NCBI GenBank assembly: GCA_048527645.1
Contig: DBGFNI010000056.1
Location: forward strand, 1-10,674
DNA: 10,674 nt
DNA from: HGM12669 sp048527645
GTDB taxonomy: Bacteria; Bacillota; Clostridia; Oscillospirales; CAG-272
Direction: 5' to 3'
A program made the translations under genes and the position numbers. Every line of letters starts with the position of its first letter. Position 1 is the first letter of the stretch. Below are positions 1-8,067 of this stretch, piece by piece. The notes below the pieces were generated by a model. That model searched no databases and had not been told where the DNA came from. It saw only the letters and a program-made list of their open reading frames with translations.

Positions 1-50
1 ATATTATATTGTATAGATTTTTTCGATATTATATTGTATAGATTTTTTCG
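1..50. repeat. Two exact tandem copies of a 25-bp AT-rich unit
   Basis: Positions 1-25 and 26-50 are identical, head to tail, with no spacer. Each unit begins with the small palindrome ATATTATAT and ends in a T-run followed by CG. The array starts at the first base of the window, so more copies may lie to the left. Possible roles are a set of repeated protein-binding sites upstream of the lipoprotein gene, a variable-number repeat, or an artefact at an assembly edge. The sequence does not decide between these. Confidence 0.9.
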
Positions 51-187
51 CCCAAGCCTTTTTTGCAAAAGCGGCATGCGGTGAAAATATTGCCTGATTC
101 GGTCAGACCATGCCGGCAGGCGGTGCCCGCACAGGGCAGACGATACCGACAGATGACGCCGCTGCGGGCGGCGGGAGGGAGTAAGCT
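51..187 (+). other. GC-rich leader upstream of the lipoprotein gene, with small hairpins and a strong ribosome-binding site
   Basis: No gene is visible here. Two short perfect inverted repeats can be read: TGCCC-GCACA-GGGCA at 124-138, and GCCGC-TGCGG-GCGGC at 158-172. The second ends exactly where the Shine-Dalgarno region GGGAGGG (173-179) begins, eight bases before the GTG start at 188. A weak promoter candidate is TTGCAA (63-68), 17 bases, then AATATT (86-91). It is too poor to be called with confidence. Confidence 0.45.
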
Positions 188-1690
188 GTGAAAAACCGAG
201 ATATCCGAAAGTTGACTTCCTTGTCTTTTCCATTTGTCCGCCGGATGCTTTGCGTCCTGTCGTTTCTGCTGTGCGTTGCATGCTGCGGCTGTTCTGTGAT
301 TGTGCCGCCGGCGGGAGAGTCTGCAACGAAGGAGACGGCGACAACCGAACCGTCAAAAAGCCTTTATGACCCGGATCAGACCGAGCAAATGCTGTCGCAG
401 GCAGAGCAGTATCTTGCGGATTTGCAGAAAAAGGATATGGGCGGGGAGATGCTGGTGATCGCGACGGTGCGCGCGGATTCGGTTGCACCGCTGACGGCGA
501 ACAGCGCGCTGGACGCCTATCGGGAAAAGCGCAATCAGATGATCTCGGAGGCATTTCACTGTCAGCTTCTGGTGATGGAATACGACGCTGACACCTTATA
601 CAACAATCTGCTGCAGCAAAAGGAGCAGAACGCCGGTACCTTTCTCAATGCGGATCTGCTGATGCTGCCGCAGCGCGAAATCGGTCGCTTTGTTGCTGCC
701 GGCTTGCTCTCAGACATCCGCTCGCTGCCGCATGTGGATCTGTCCGCGCCGTATTTTAATCAGGAGGCGCTTGATCAGACTGCCGCGGGCAACGCGGTGT
801 ATGCTGCCGCAGGCGATTTTTCCTCCGCGCCGGATTATGCCGTGGGCGTTTACTATAACAAAACCATGCTCGCGCAGCTGGGCGTGGAAGACGCGGCGCA
901 GTTTTTGTCTGACAACAGCTGGACATGGGACACCTTTGTTTCCCTGTGTCAAAAGGCGCAGCAGGCACAGCATTGGGGATATATGCTGGATGAGGAGCTG
1001 AACATGACGCTCCCCGAAGTGGTGCTTGCCTCTTCCGGCTATCATGCGATTGACGCCGCGCGGGATCAGACGCCCGAACTGCGGGATGACACAGAGATGC
1101 TGCGGCGCATTGCCGCGGCGGAAAACAAGGTCTGGTCAGGGGTGACGCGCCCCGACATGGATTCGGATGCGCTGAAGAACACGACGGCACAAAATGAGTT
1201 TCTCAGCTCAAATGCGCTGTTCTGTATCGGAACGCTCAGCACCATGGAGACGCTTGGTGAGCAGAACAACATCGCGTGGGGGATGCTGCCTTTGCCAAAG
1301 GTATGCGCGGAGCAGGCGGAATATGCCTCTCCCCTGACGGACAGCGCGCCGCTGCTGTGTGTATCCTCCGTTGCCCAGGATGTTGATCTGTGCGGCATGC
1401 TGGTGCAGGCGCTGAATGCGGCGTCCTACGGCTATCTCGATGAGTTTTATTATCACTATGTTTTGGGGACGCTGGCGCCGGATCATCTGACGGTGCTTTC
1501 CGCTTATTATGCGATGCGGGGCAGATATTATGATTTCAGGGAGATGTACAGCAAGGGCTATGCAGAGATTCAGGACGGAATCACCCTGCCCCTGCTGGGC
1601 GGAACGGAATTGCAGTCCGCAGATCCGGGCGGAACGGTGAGCGCGCTGCTCGGACGCATATTCTGCGTGTCGGCGAAAAGATCGCCGTAG
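188..1690 (+). CDS. Extracellular solute-binding lipoprotein (ABC transporter substrate-binding protein, family 1-like)
   Basis: The 500-residue product is probably a cell-surface lipoprotein that binds a solute, perhaps a sugar, for ABC import. A basic N-terminus (two Arg at residues 18-19) is followed by a hydrophobic stretch (about 20-31) and a cysteine-rich ACCGC segment. Cys35 after Gly34, or Cys32 after Ala31, would be the lipidated residue. A Thr/Ser/Glu-rich linker follows. The segment AVGVYYNKTML near residue 218-228, followed by a WTWDTF motif, is typical of family-1 binding proteins, where the lobe hinge and ligand cleft form. The GTG start is chosen for the GGGAGGG site eight bases upstream and because it gives a complete signal peptide. 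No permease or ATPase gene is adjacent, so it is an orphan binding protein here. The ligand cannot be read from sequence. No terminator separates it from the next gene, 62 bases on. Confidence 0.85.
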   Translation: MKNRDIRKLTSLSFPFVRRMLCVLSFLLCVACCGCSVIVPPAGESATKETATTEPSKSLYDPDQTEQMLSQAEQYLADLQKKDMGGEMLVIATVRADSVAPLTANSALDAYREKRNQMISEAFHCQLLVMEYDADTLYNNLLQQKEQNAGTFLNADLLMLPQREIGRFVAAGLLSDIRSLPHVDLSAPYFNQEALDQTAAGNAVYAAAGDFSSAPDYAVGVYYNKTMLAQLGVEDAAQFLSDNSWTWDTFVSLCQKAQQAQHWGYMLDEELNMTLPEVVLASSGYHAIDAARDQTPELRDDTEMLRRIAAAENKVWSGVTRPDMDSDALKNTTAQNEFLSSNALFCIGTLSTMETLGEQNNIAWGMLPLPKVCAEQAEYASPLTDSAPLLCVSSVAQDVDLCGMLVQALNAASYGYLDEFYYHYVLGTLAPDHLTVLSAYYAMRGRYYDFREMYSKGYAEIQDGITLPLLGGTELQSADPGGTVSALLGRIFCVSAKRSP

Positions 1691-1752
1691 GACGCAACAC
1701 CGATATGACAGATCAACGGCGAGAATACGACTGAAAGGACCCGACTGTTTAT

Positions 1753-2886
1753 ATGAAAATACTTCATTGTGCGGATATTCATCTGGACCCTCCTTTTTCC
1801 GGATTGACGATTCCACAGGCGCAGGCGCGGCGTGAAATGCTGCGCGGCACCTTTTCGGATATGACGGATTATATCATTTCGCAGAATATCCCGCTGGTAC
1901 TGATCAGCGGAGATCTCTTTGATACGCCGCAGCCGGCGGCGGACACTGTTGCTTTTGTCTGTGAGAGGTTTTCCGCGGCGGCGGACACGGTTTTTGTGAT
2001 CGCGCCGGGAAATCATGATTACGGGCAGGCGCCCTGGACGGAGCTGTCCCGCCTGGAAAATGTCCGGGTGTTTTCTCACACATCTGCGGCGTCGTTTGAC
2101 ATGACCCTGCGGGGTGAGCCGATTCATGTCTGGGGCTGGGGCTTTGAAGAGGAACGGCTGGAGCACAATCCGTTGCAGGGCTTTCGCGTGTCCGATGCCG
2201 CGGCGCTCAATGTGCTCTGCGCGCATTGCGCCCTGGGAGAAAAAAACAGCCCGTACGCGCCGGTTACCAAAGAGGAGTTGGAGCAGTCGGGACTGGACTA
2301 TGCCGCGCTGGGGCATGTGCATAATGCGGACGGCATGCGGCGGATCGGCGAGACCTACTACGCCTATGCGGGATGTTTGGAGGGGCGCAGCTTTGACGAG
2401 GTGGGAACCAAGGGCGTTTATCTGCTGGATCTGCACAAGCAGGACGGCGCGCTTTCTTTCTCTGCAAAACGGATTCGCTTTGCCAAGCGGCATTACGAGT
2501 GTGAAACGGTGGATATCACCGGCGCGGAAAAGAGCACGCAGGTGGTTCAGGCAATCCGCGACCGCATTGCCGCGGCGGAATATGACGAGAACACCGTTCT
2601 GCGCGTCATTCTGACCGGAGAGGTTTCCCGCGATCTGGTGCTGAGCACCCCTTTTCTGGAGCAGCAGGATTACGGAATTGTGCAGCTTGAGGCGGAGGTG
2701 CGCACAGAGGTGATGCAGCAGCCGCCCCATGACGATCTGGAGCACGATCCGACGGTGCGCGGCGCGTTTTACCGTCAGCTCAAGCCCCTGCTCGACAGCG
2801 AGGACGCGGAGGAGAGGCGCACGGCGGAACTGGCACTGGAATACGGACTGAAGGCCCTTGCGGGCGAGGAAATATCCCTGTCATGA
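1753..2886 (+). CDS. yhaO: YhaO/SbcD-like metallophosphoesterase (DNA repair nuclease subunit)
   Basis: The 377-residue protein carries the full calcineurin-like phosphoesterase set used by SbcD/Mre11 nucleases to hold two metal ions: D8-x-H10, G53-D54-x-x-D57, G86-N87-H88-D89, H158 in a CAHC context, and G187-H188-x-H190. The C-terminal third (from about residue 230) is the less conserved region that, in this family, contacts the ATPase partner. The length is close to that of Bacillus YhaO proteins. The partner ATPase gene starts 21 bases after the stop, so the two are almost certainly co-transcribed. The expected role is nuclease processing of DNA ends or secondary structures. That role is taken from the SbcCD/Mre11-Rad50 family, and YhaO itself is little characterised. 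The ATG start has an AAAGGA site at 1734-1739, with a rather long 13-base spacing, which suggests modest translation. Confidence 0.88.
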   Translation: MKILHCADIHLDPPFSGLTIPQAQARREMLRGTFSDMTDYIISQNIPLVLISGDLFDTPQPAADTVAFVCERFSAAADTVFVIAPGNHDYGQAPWTELSRLENVRVFSHTSAASFDMTLRGEPIHVWGWGFEEERLEHNPLQGFRVSDAAALNVLCAHCALGEKNSPYAPVTKEELEQSGLDYAALGHVHNADGMRRIGETYYAYAGCLEGRSFDEVGTKGVYLLDLHKQDGALSFSAKRIRFAKRHYECETVDITGAEKSTQVVQAIRDRIAAAEYDENTVLRVILTGEVSRDLVLSTPFLEQQDYGIVQLEAEVRTEVMQQPPHDDLEHDPTVRGAFYRQLKPLLDSEDAEERRTAELALEYGLKALAGEEISLS

Positions 2887-2907
2887 CAAAAAGGAGAATT
2901 GCAGAAC

Positions 2908-5205
2908 ATGATCATTGAGCAGCTGCAGATCGACAGCTTCGGATTTTTGAAGCAGCAGACCTACACCTTTTCCCGCGGGCTGAACATCATAGAGGGAGAA
3001 AACGAGACAGGAAAGAGCACGCTGTGCCTGTTTATTAAATTTATGCTGTACGGGCTGGCGCGCGGAACGGAGCGCGAACAGGGAGTGAGCTTTGACACCG
3101 GCCGCGCGGCGGGAACCATGACCATCCGTGTGGGGGGAGAGCGCTATCGGATTGAGCGCACGCTCACCGCCTCCGGCAACACCTTCAAGGAGCAGGTGCG
3201 CACACTCGATCTGCGCACCGGCGCGCCGGCTTTTGTCAATGACGAGCCGGGCACGGCGCTGTTCGGCGTCAACGGTGATGTGTTTTTGAACACCGCGTTC
3301 ATCCGGCAGACCGCAGACAGCACGGTGGGAGGAAAGACGCTGCGCGAAAGCGTGGAGAACATTCTTTTTTCCGCACATGAGGATATCAACACCAAAAAGG
3401 CGATCAAAAAGCTGGAGGATGTGCGGGTATACTATCTGCATAAGAACCGCAAGGGGGGCTTGCTTTGGGAGCTTGAGCATCAGCTCAACGATCTGGAGGG
3501 GCGTCTGGAGCATGCCACCGTCAACGATGAGCAGCTGACGGGGGTGAAGGCGAGCATCGCCGAGGTGAAACGCAATCTGGACCGCAACCGGGAAAAAATC
3601 GACCGGCTGCAAAATCTGATGCAGGTCAACGAGGAGCTGGCCGCGCTGAGCAAGCTGGACAGCGTGCAGCAGGCCCGGGAACGGGAGGAAGCGGAAAAGC
3701 AGGCGGCGGAGGATTTGATTTACCGAACCTTCCGCACACCTGAAATGCCTCGCACGGATTATGTGACGGAACTAAAACTCGGCGCGGAGAAGCTCCGCCA
3801 CTGTCAGCAGGATCTGGATCAGGCGCAGGAGCAATACCGCGATATGGAATTCCGTGCCGTGCAGGAAAATCCGAAAGAGGATCTGATGCATGCGTTGGCA
3901 GAAGCGGGTGGACTCGACGCGGTGCGCGGAGAAAAAAAGCAGCTGCTGCGTACCAGACTGATCTGCACGATTTGCTTTACCGTCTTTTTGCTGCTTGCAT
4001 TGGGATTGGGCGGGCTGCTGGGCATGACCTACTGGATTTCCCGTTCGGTTGACATGCTGCAGGGGGTGCTGTTTGCCGCAGCCCTGGCGCTGTCCTTCTT
4101 TTTCCTGGCTTGCCGCGGTGCGGCAGGGGGAAAAATCGAGGCGTTGATCCGGCGGTACCGCTGTGATACGCTGGACGAATTTGACAATTTTTTAGAGGAA
4201 TACTCCATCAGCGAGGCACGCCTGAATTTTCATGCGGACAATCTCGCGGCGGGACGGGCGCGTGTTGCACAGGCGCAGGAACTGCTGGATGAACAGGCGC
4301 GTCAGTGCGCGGAAACGCTGGAGCATTTGCGCGATCCGGAGTCGCCCGCGATTGATCCGACTCATTTGAAGGCGGAGCATCTGGAGGACATTGCACAGCA
4401 GCTGCAATGCACGGTGCAGCAGATTCGGGAGCATTTGGCACAGGCAGAACAGTACCGCGCGGTGTGGAACAACATTTTGTCCCAGCTCTCCGCATACGGC
4501 TCTGCGGAGGCGGTCAGAGAGCGGATCACCCAGCTGCAGGCGCTGCAAAAGCAGTATAACCCCGACGGGCTTGCGCCGGATCGGCTGAAGCTGGAGATTG
4601 ATTTTGCACGGAAGGCAAACGCAGCATTGGAGGAACGACGCAGCCTGCTGTATGAGCAGCTTGCCGCGCTGCAAAGTCAGGCAACCGATCCGAAAAAAAC
4701 ACAGGAGCGGCTGCTCACGGTCAAGGAACAGTATGCAGATTCCAAGCGGAAATACCGTGCGGTATGCATGGCGCTGGACGCGGTTTTCCGCGCGTCGGAG
4801 CAGCTGCGCAGCACGGTAGCGCCCCGTCTGTGTGAGCAAACCGTGAAAACGGTTGACGATGTGATCGGCGGGGAAAAGCGAGAACTGTATCTGGACGAAA
4901 ACTACACGCTCAATTATAGCGACGGCGGCAAGGCACATCCTGCCAGCCTGCTCAGCGCCGGTACACGCGATCTGACATATTTCGCGCTGCGGCTGAGTTT
5001 GGTGGACATGCTGTACACAGAGCAGCTTCCGCCTCTGATTTTAGACGAGAGCTTTGTGAAAATGGATGACGGAAGAATGCACCGCGCGCTGACCGTGCTC
5101 GCGCACCGTGTGGAAAAAGAGGGGCAGGCGCTGCTCTTCACCTGCCATACGCGGGAAAGAGAGGCGGCGGCGCAAATCGGTTCGTACTCTTTGGTGGAGC
5201 TGTAA
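2908..5205 (+). CDS. yhaN: YhaN-like AAA/ABC-type ATPase, Rad50/SbcC-like, with central membrane hairpin
   Basis: The 765-residue protein has split ATPase halves. The N-terminal half has Walker A G30-ENETGK-S37-T38. The C-terminal half has an LSAG signature (682-685), Walker B ending in D713-E714, and a switch histidine H747 in FTCH. Between them lie two long Glu/Gln/Arg/Lys-rich coiled-coil stretches (about 165-345 and 430-640), separated by two hydrophobic segments (about 352-376 and 386-407) that look like a transmembrane hairpin. This layout fits YhaN rather than SbcC, which has a zinc hook at that point. It is shorter than Bacillus YhaN, mainly in the arms. I chose ATG 2908 over an in-frame TTG at 2899, because the AAGGAG site (2891-2896) ends only two bases before the TTG but 11 before the ATG. 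The likely role is an ATP-driven DNA-end machine working with the upstream nuclease at the membrane. That role is an inference. Confidence 0.85.
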   Translation: MIIEQLQIDSFGFLKQQTYTFSRGLNIIEGENETGKSTLCLFIKFMLYGLARGTEREQGVSFDTGRAAGTMTIRVGGERYRIERTLTASGNTFKEQVRTLDLRTGAPAFVNDEPGTALFGVNGDVFLNTAFIRQTADSTVGGKTLRESVENILFSAHEDINTKKAIKKLEDVRVYYLHKNRKGGLLWELEHQLNDLEGRLEHATVNDEQLTGVKASIAEVKRNLDRNREKIDRLQNLMQVNEELAALSKLDSVQQAREREEAEKQAAEDLIYRTFRTPEMPRTDYVTELKLGAEKLRHCQQDLDQAQEQYRDMEFRAVQENPKEDLMHALAEAGGLDAVRGEKKQLLRTRLICTICFTVFLLLALGLGGLLGMTYWISRSVDMLQGVLFAAALALSFFFLACRGAAGGKIEALIRRYRCDTLDEFDNFLEEYSISEARLNFHADNLAAGRARVAQAQELLDEQARQCAETLEHLRDPESPAIDPTHLKAEHLEDIAQQLQCTVQQIREHLAQAEQYRAVWNNILSQLSAYGSAEAVRERITQLQALQKQYNPDGLAPDRLKLEIDFARKANAALEERRSLLYEQLAALQSQATDPKKTQERLLTVKEQYADSKRKYRAVCMALDAVFRASEQLRSTVAPRLCEQTVKTVDDVIGGEKRELYLDENYTLNYSDGGKAHPASLLSAGTRDLTYFALRLSLVDMLYTEQLPPLILDESFVKMDDGRMHRALTVLAHRVEKEGQALLFTCHTREREAAAQIGSYSLVEL

Positions 5206-5270
5206 CATTCGGTTGATATTTCCGGTTTATACTGTCTTTCAGAATTCAAAACAAAGAGAGGTAGATCATC

Positions 5271-7172
5271 TTGAGTGAAAACAACGAAAGCCGCCGTGGC
5301 GGCATTTCCGTCGACATCGAACATTTGTTTCCGATCATCAAAAAATGGCTGTATTCCGATAAGGAGATTTTCCTGCGGGAAATCGTTTCCAACGCGTCGG
5401 ATGCAATCACCAAATTAAACCGTCTGTCCTCCCTGGGTGAGGTCAGAGACCTGGAAAACGATTTTCGGATCGACGTGATTCTGGATCCCGATGAGGGGAC
5501 GCTGTCGGTGTGCGACAACGGCATCGGCATGACGCAGGAGGAGGTCAGCCGGTATCTGTGCCAGATCGCACTGTCCGGCGCGATGGACTTCATCTCCAAA
5601 TATGAGGGGGAGAATGCCGAGGGCAGCGGCATCATCGGCCATTTCGGTCTGGGCTTCTATTCCGCATTTATGGTCAGCGACAAGGTGGACGTGTATACCC
5701 GTTCCTATACCGGCGCGCCCGCTGTTCATTTCTCCTGCAACGGCGAGGGCGATTATGAAATGACTGAGATTTCGGCGCAGGATGCTCCCGCACGCGGGAC
5801 GCGCGTGGTGATGCATATTACCGCTGATGAGGAGGAATATCTGAACGCCGGCAAGGTGCGGGAAATGCTGGATAAATACTGTGCGTTTATGCCGTATGAA
5901 ATCTATTTCACCGACCTTGGCGAAAAGGAAGAGCCCAAACAGGAAGCAGAAGAACAAAAAGAGGGCGAGCAGACGGAAAAGCCGGCGCCCAAGCCGATCA
6001 ATGACACCCATCCCCTGTGGCAGAAATCCGCAGCGGAGTGCACCGAACAGGACTATAAGGATTTTTATCAGAAGGTATTTCACGATTATCGCGAGCCGCT
6101 GTTCTATATTCACATCAATGCCGATTACCCCTTGAATTTCAAGGGAATTCTGTACTTCCCGCGTCTCAACCAGCATATGGACAGCATGGAGGGGCAGATC
6201 AAACTGTATTATAACCAGGTGTTTGTCGCAGATCATATCAAGGAGCTGTTGCCTGAGCATCTGACCATGCTGCGCGGTGTGCTTGATTGTCCCGAGCTGC
6301 CGCTCAATGTCTCCCGTTCTTATCTGCAAAACAGCGCTTATGCTGCAAAAATCGGGCAGCATATCTCCAAAAAGGTTGCGGATAAGCTGACCGGCATGTT
6401 CCAAAACGATCGGGAAAACTATGAGAAGCTCTGGGGGGATCTGAAGACCTTTGTCGAATATGCCTCCCTGCGGGAGCGCAAGTTCTACGACCGCGTGAAG
6501 GACTGTGTGATTTACGCGTCGGTTGAGGACGAGGCGCACAAATATCTCACATTGTCCGAATATCTGGAGCTTGCCAAGAAAACAAATGACAAGACGGTGT
6601 ATTATACCACCGATCCGATCGGGCACAGCCAGTATATCCGGATTCTCCGGGCGCAGAATGTCCCGGTGATCACGGTTGACACGGTGTTGGAATCACAGTT
6701 TATTCAGATGGTGGAGCAGACCAATGAGGGCGTTCATTTTGTCCGCGTGGACGCGGACATCTCGGGTGCACTGAAGGAAGAGGGAGAAAGCGTGGAGGAC
6801 GAGGCGCTGACCAAGCTGTTCCGCGATGTGAGCGGAAACGCAGAAATGAAGGTCACGCCGGCGCGCCTCAAGGATGAAACGGTTCCTGCCATTGCGACGG
6901 TTGAAGAGCAGGCGCTGCGTATGGAGGAAATGATGCGGATGTATCAGCTGCACAACGGAACGGATATGGCGGTGCCGCCGCAGCAAATCGCGCTGACCGT
7001 CAATACCAACAACGCGCTGATTCAGCGTCTGCAAAACGAGAGCGATGATGAGAAGGCAAAGCGGATCGCCGCGCATATTTACCATCTTGCGTTGCTTTCC
7101 CAGCGTCAGCTGACTGCAGAGGAACTCAATGCGTTTTTGCAGGAGAGCTATCAGATTCTCGGCCAGATCTGA
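5271..7172 (+). CDS. htpG: HSP90-family molecular chaperone HtpG
   Basis: The 633-residue protein matches HtpG in length and order of parts: GHKL ATPase domain, middle domain and dimerisation domain. ATP-site motifs are E37-x-x-x-N41-x-x-D44 (EIVSNASDA), D82-N-G-I-G-M87, and the lid glycine motif G123-H-F-G-L-G128. Arg349 in LNVSRSYLQ corresponds to the middle-domain arginine that contacts the ATP gamma-phosphate. A strongly charged linker of about 25 residues (218-242, rich in Glu, Lys and Gln) joins the N-terminal and middle domains. It acts in the cytosol as an ATP-dependent chaperone for late folding of client proteins. The start is TTG, with AGAGAGG at 5255-5261 and nine bases spacing. 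No CIRCE-type heat-shock operator is visible in the 65-base gap after yhaN. A TATACT at 5228-5233 could be a -10 box but lacks a good -35, so read-through from yhaN is likely. Confidence 0.96.
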   Translation: MSENNESRRGGISVDIEHLFPIIKKWLYSDKEIFLREIVSNASDAITKLNRLSSLGEVRDLENDFRIDVILDPDEGTLSVCDNGIGMTQEEVSRYLCQIALSGAMDFISKYEGENAEGSGIIGHFGLGFYSAFMVSDKVDVYTRSYTGAPAVHFSCNGEGDYEMTEISAQDAPARGTRVVMHITADEEEYLNAGKVREMLDKYCAFMPYEIYFTDLGEKEEPKQEAEEQKEGEQTEKPAPKPINDTHPLWQKSAAECTEQDYKDFYQKVFHDYREPLFYIHINADYPLNFKGILYFPRLNQHMDSMEGQIKLYYNQVFVADHIKELLPEHLTMLRGVLDCPELPLNVSRSYLQNSAYAAKIGQHISKKVADKLTGMFQNDRENYEKLWGDLKTFVEYASLRERKFYDRVKDCVIYASVEDEAHKYLTLSEYLELAKKTNDKTVYYTTDPIGHSQYIRILRAQNVPVITVDTVLESQFIQMVEQTNEGVHFVRVDADISGALKEEGESVEDEALTKLFRDVSGNAEMKVTPARLKDETVPAIATVEEQALRMEEMMRMYQLHNGTDMAVPPQQIALTVNTNNALIQRLQNESDDEKAKRIAAHIYHLALLSQRQLTAEELNAFLQESYQILGQI

Positions 7173-7202
7173 CGGGCGCCGCGTGCAAGCCAAGTAAAAC
7201 AA

Positions 7203-7247
7203 GGTCCCGGCGGGACACGGTGCATACCGTATCCCGCCGGGACTTTT
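7203..7247. terminator. Bidirectional intrinsic terminator between htpG and the GNAT gene
   Basis: A nearly perfect 19-bp stem (7203-7221 with 7226-7244, one C/A mismatch) closes on the loop GCAT. On the + strand it is followed by TTTT. On the - strand it is followed by a T-rich stretch (complement of AAAACAA just left of the stem). It therefore can end both htpG and the convergent acetyltransferase transcript. Confidence 0.92.
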
Positions 7248-7256
7248 GCTCACCCG

Positions 7257-7880
7257 TCAAAAGAGCTGTCCGGGCAGCGTTTGTTTTTCCTTGTGCGGAA
7301 ACTGTTGGTCAAACTCGTCGACCTGCGCGTCATCAACAAAGTAGCCCTCCGGCGTGCGGTACACGCCGGTGACACCGTCCAAAAAGCCCGCTTTCAGCTG
7401 CCGGAGCAGAAAGTACGGAACCTCGTTTTCCAGTGGCTCGGCGTAGTAGTGAATGCCGCTTTTTGAGGCGACGTCAAACCCGCATTTGCCGTAAAAGTCG
7501 ATGTTCCCCTCCATACAGACGGCGCCGACGCCCATTTCGGCGGCTTTCTCCAGCGCATAGTCCAGCAGCACCTTCCCGTAGCCCTTGCGCTGATAGTCGG
7601 GATGGATGCTGATCGGTCCGAAGGTCATGATCGGCAATACGCTGCCGTCGTCCGCCCGGATTTCCGCGCGGACAAACATGACATGCCCGATGATTTGTCC
7701 GCCGACCTCCAAGACGAAGTCCAGCTCTTTGACAAACTCGGGTCTGTCCCGAAACTGGTGCAGCACATAGTGCTCGGAGCAGCCGGGGCGGTACACGTTC
7801 CAAAACGCTTCCCGCGTCAGATTTTCAACGGTGCGGTAGTCCGCTGGGGTTTCTTTGCGAATGATGTAGTCATTTTTCAT
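7257..7880 (-). CDS. GNAT family N-acetyltransferase (YhbS-like)
   Basis: The 207-residue protein has the GNAT fold signature. The acetyl-CoA pyrophosphate loop is Q97-R-K-G-Y-G102, preceded by the beta-strand segment FGPISIHPDY (about 87-96). It is followed by helix KVLLDYALEKAAEMG and by the motif F129-Y-G-K-C-G-F135, typical of YhbS-type predicted acetyltransferases. Such enzymes move an acetyl group from acetyl-CoA to an amine. The acceptor (small molecule, peptide or protein) cannot be told here. The start at 7880 (ATG) is supported by AGAGGAAAAG just upstream. A longer in-frame GTG start at 7964 would add 28 residues that lack family character. The gene has its own promoter and a leader of about 150 nt. 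It is convergent with htpG and divergent from exoA. Confidence 0.9.
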   Translation of the reverse strand: MKNDYIIRKETPADYRTVENLTREAFWNVYRPGCSEHYVLHQFRDRPEFVKELDFVLEVGGQIIGHVMFVRAEIRADDGSVLPIMTFGPISIHPDYQRKGYGKVLLDYALEKAAEMGVGAVCMEGNIDFYGKCGFDVASKSGIHYYAEPLENEVPYFLLRQLKAGFLDGVTGVYRTPEGYFVDDAQVDEFDQQFPHKEKQTLPGQLF

Positions 7881-7900
7881 GTTCTTTTCCTCTTTTGGTT

Positions 7901-7913
7901 GTTGACCGTCAAC
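7901..7913. promoter_or_regulatory. Perfect 13-bp palindrome in the GNAT leader
   Basis: GTTGAC-C-GTCAAC is an exact inverted repeat with a single central base. It sits 21 bases upstream of the acetyltransferase start codon, just ahead of its ribosome-binding site. It could be an operator half-site pair or a small RNA hairpin. No regulator gene is nearby. Confidence 0.4.
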
Positions 7914-8015
7914 TGCGAGAGGCGTGCGGAGAATGGATTTGCAAGCCTCCCGCTTACACTGCACTCTCCAAGGTGTTGTTTTGTTTCAAACAGCAATTCT
8001 CCTGAAAAATAGATT

Positions 8016-8030
8016 CGGACGTGTTGTCCG
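8016..8030. promoter_or_regulatory. Inverted repeat at the predicted GNAT transcription start
   Basis: CGGAC-GTGTT-GTCCG lies eight bases downstream of the - strand -10 box, across or just after the expected transcription start. That is a common place for a repressor operator, but it may equally form a 5' hairpin. The five-base centre does not fit the Gram-positive LexA box, whose centre is four bases. Confidence 0.4.
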
Positions 8031-8037
8031 TGCTTTC

Positions 8038-8066
8038 AGTATAGCACATTTTTTTGCAGATTGCAA
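8038..8066 (-). promoter_or_regulatory. Promoter of the GNAT acetyltransferase gene
   Basis: Read on the - strand: TTGCAA (8066-8061), a 17-base spacer, then TATACT (8043-8038) with an extended -10 TG one base upstream. Spacing and both boxes fit a vegetative sigma-A promoter. Transcription would begin near 8031, giving a leader of about 150 nt. Confidence 0.75.
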
Positions 8067-8067
8067 G

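Noticed and set aside
1..50. CRISPR array
   Set aside because: The two copies are directly adjacent without spacers, and no cas genes are present.
1570..2745. Open - strand frame of 391 codons opposite the lipoprotein end and yhaO
   Set aside because: It lies antisense to a gene with full phosphoesterase motifs, its translation has no family features, and it has no ribosome site. It is a by-product of GC-rich codon use.
2899..2907. TTG start for the YhaN-like ATPase
   Set aside because: It is only two bases after AAGGAG, too close for initiation. ATG 2908 has workable spacing and gives the normal family N-terminus.
5206..5270. Heat-shock operator (CIRCE) or a clear promoter ahead of htpG
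   Set aside because: No inverted repeat of the CIRCE type is present, and the TATACT box lacks a matching -35 at proper spacing.
5415..6626. Open - strand frame of 403 codons opposite htpG
   Set aside because: It mirrors a clear HSP90 coding sequence. It has no recognisable domain and no separate promoter or ribosome site.
7881..7964. GTG start giving the GNAT protein 28 extra residues
   Set aside because: Its purine-rich site lies too close to the GTG, and the family N-terminus starts at ATG 7880 behind AGAGGAAAAG.
8016..8030. LexA (SOS) box near exoA/GNAT
   Set aside because: The Gram-positive LexA site has a four-base centre between CGAAC and GTTCG. Here the arms are CGGAC/GTCCG with a five-base centre.
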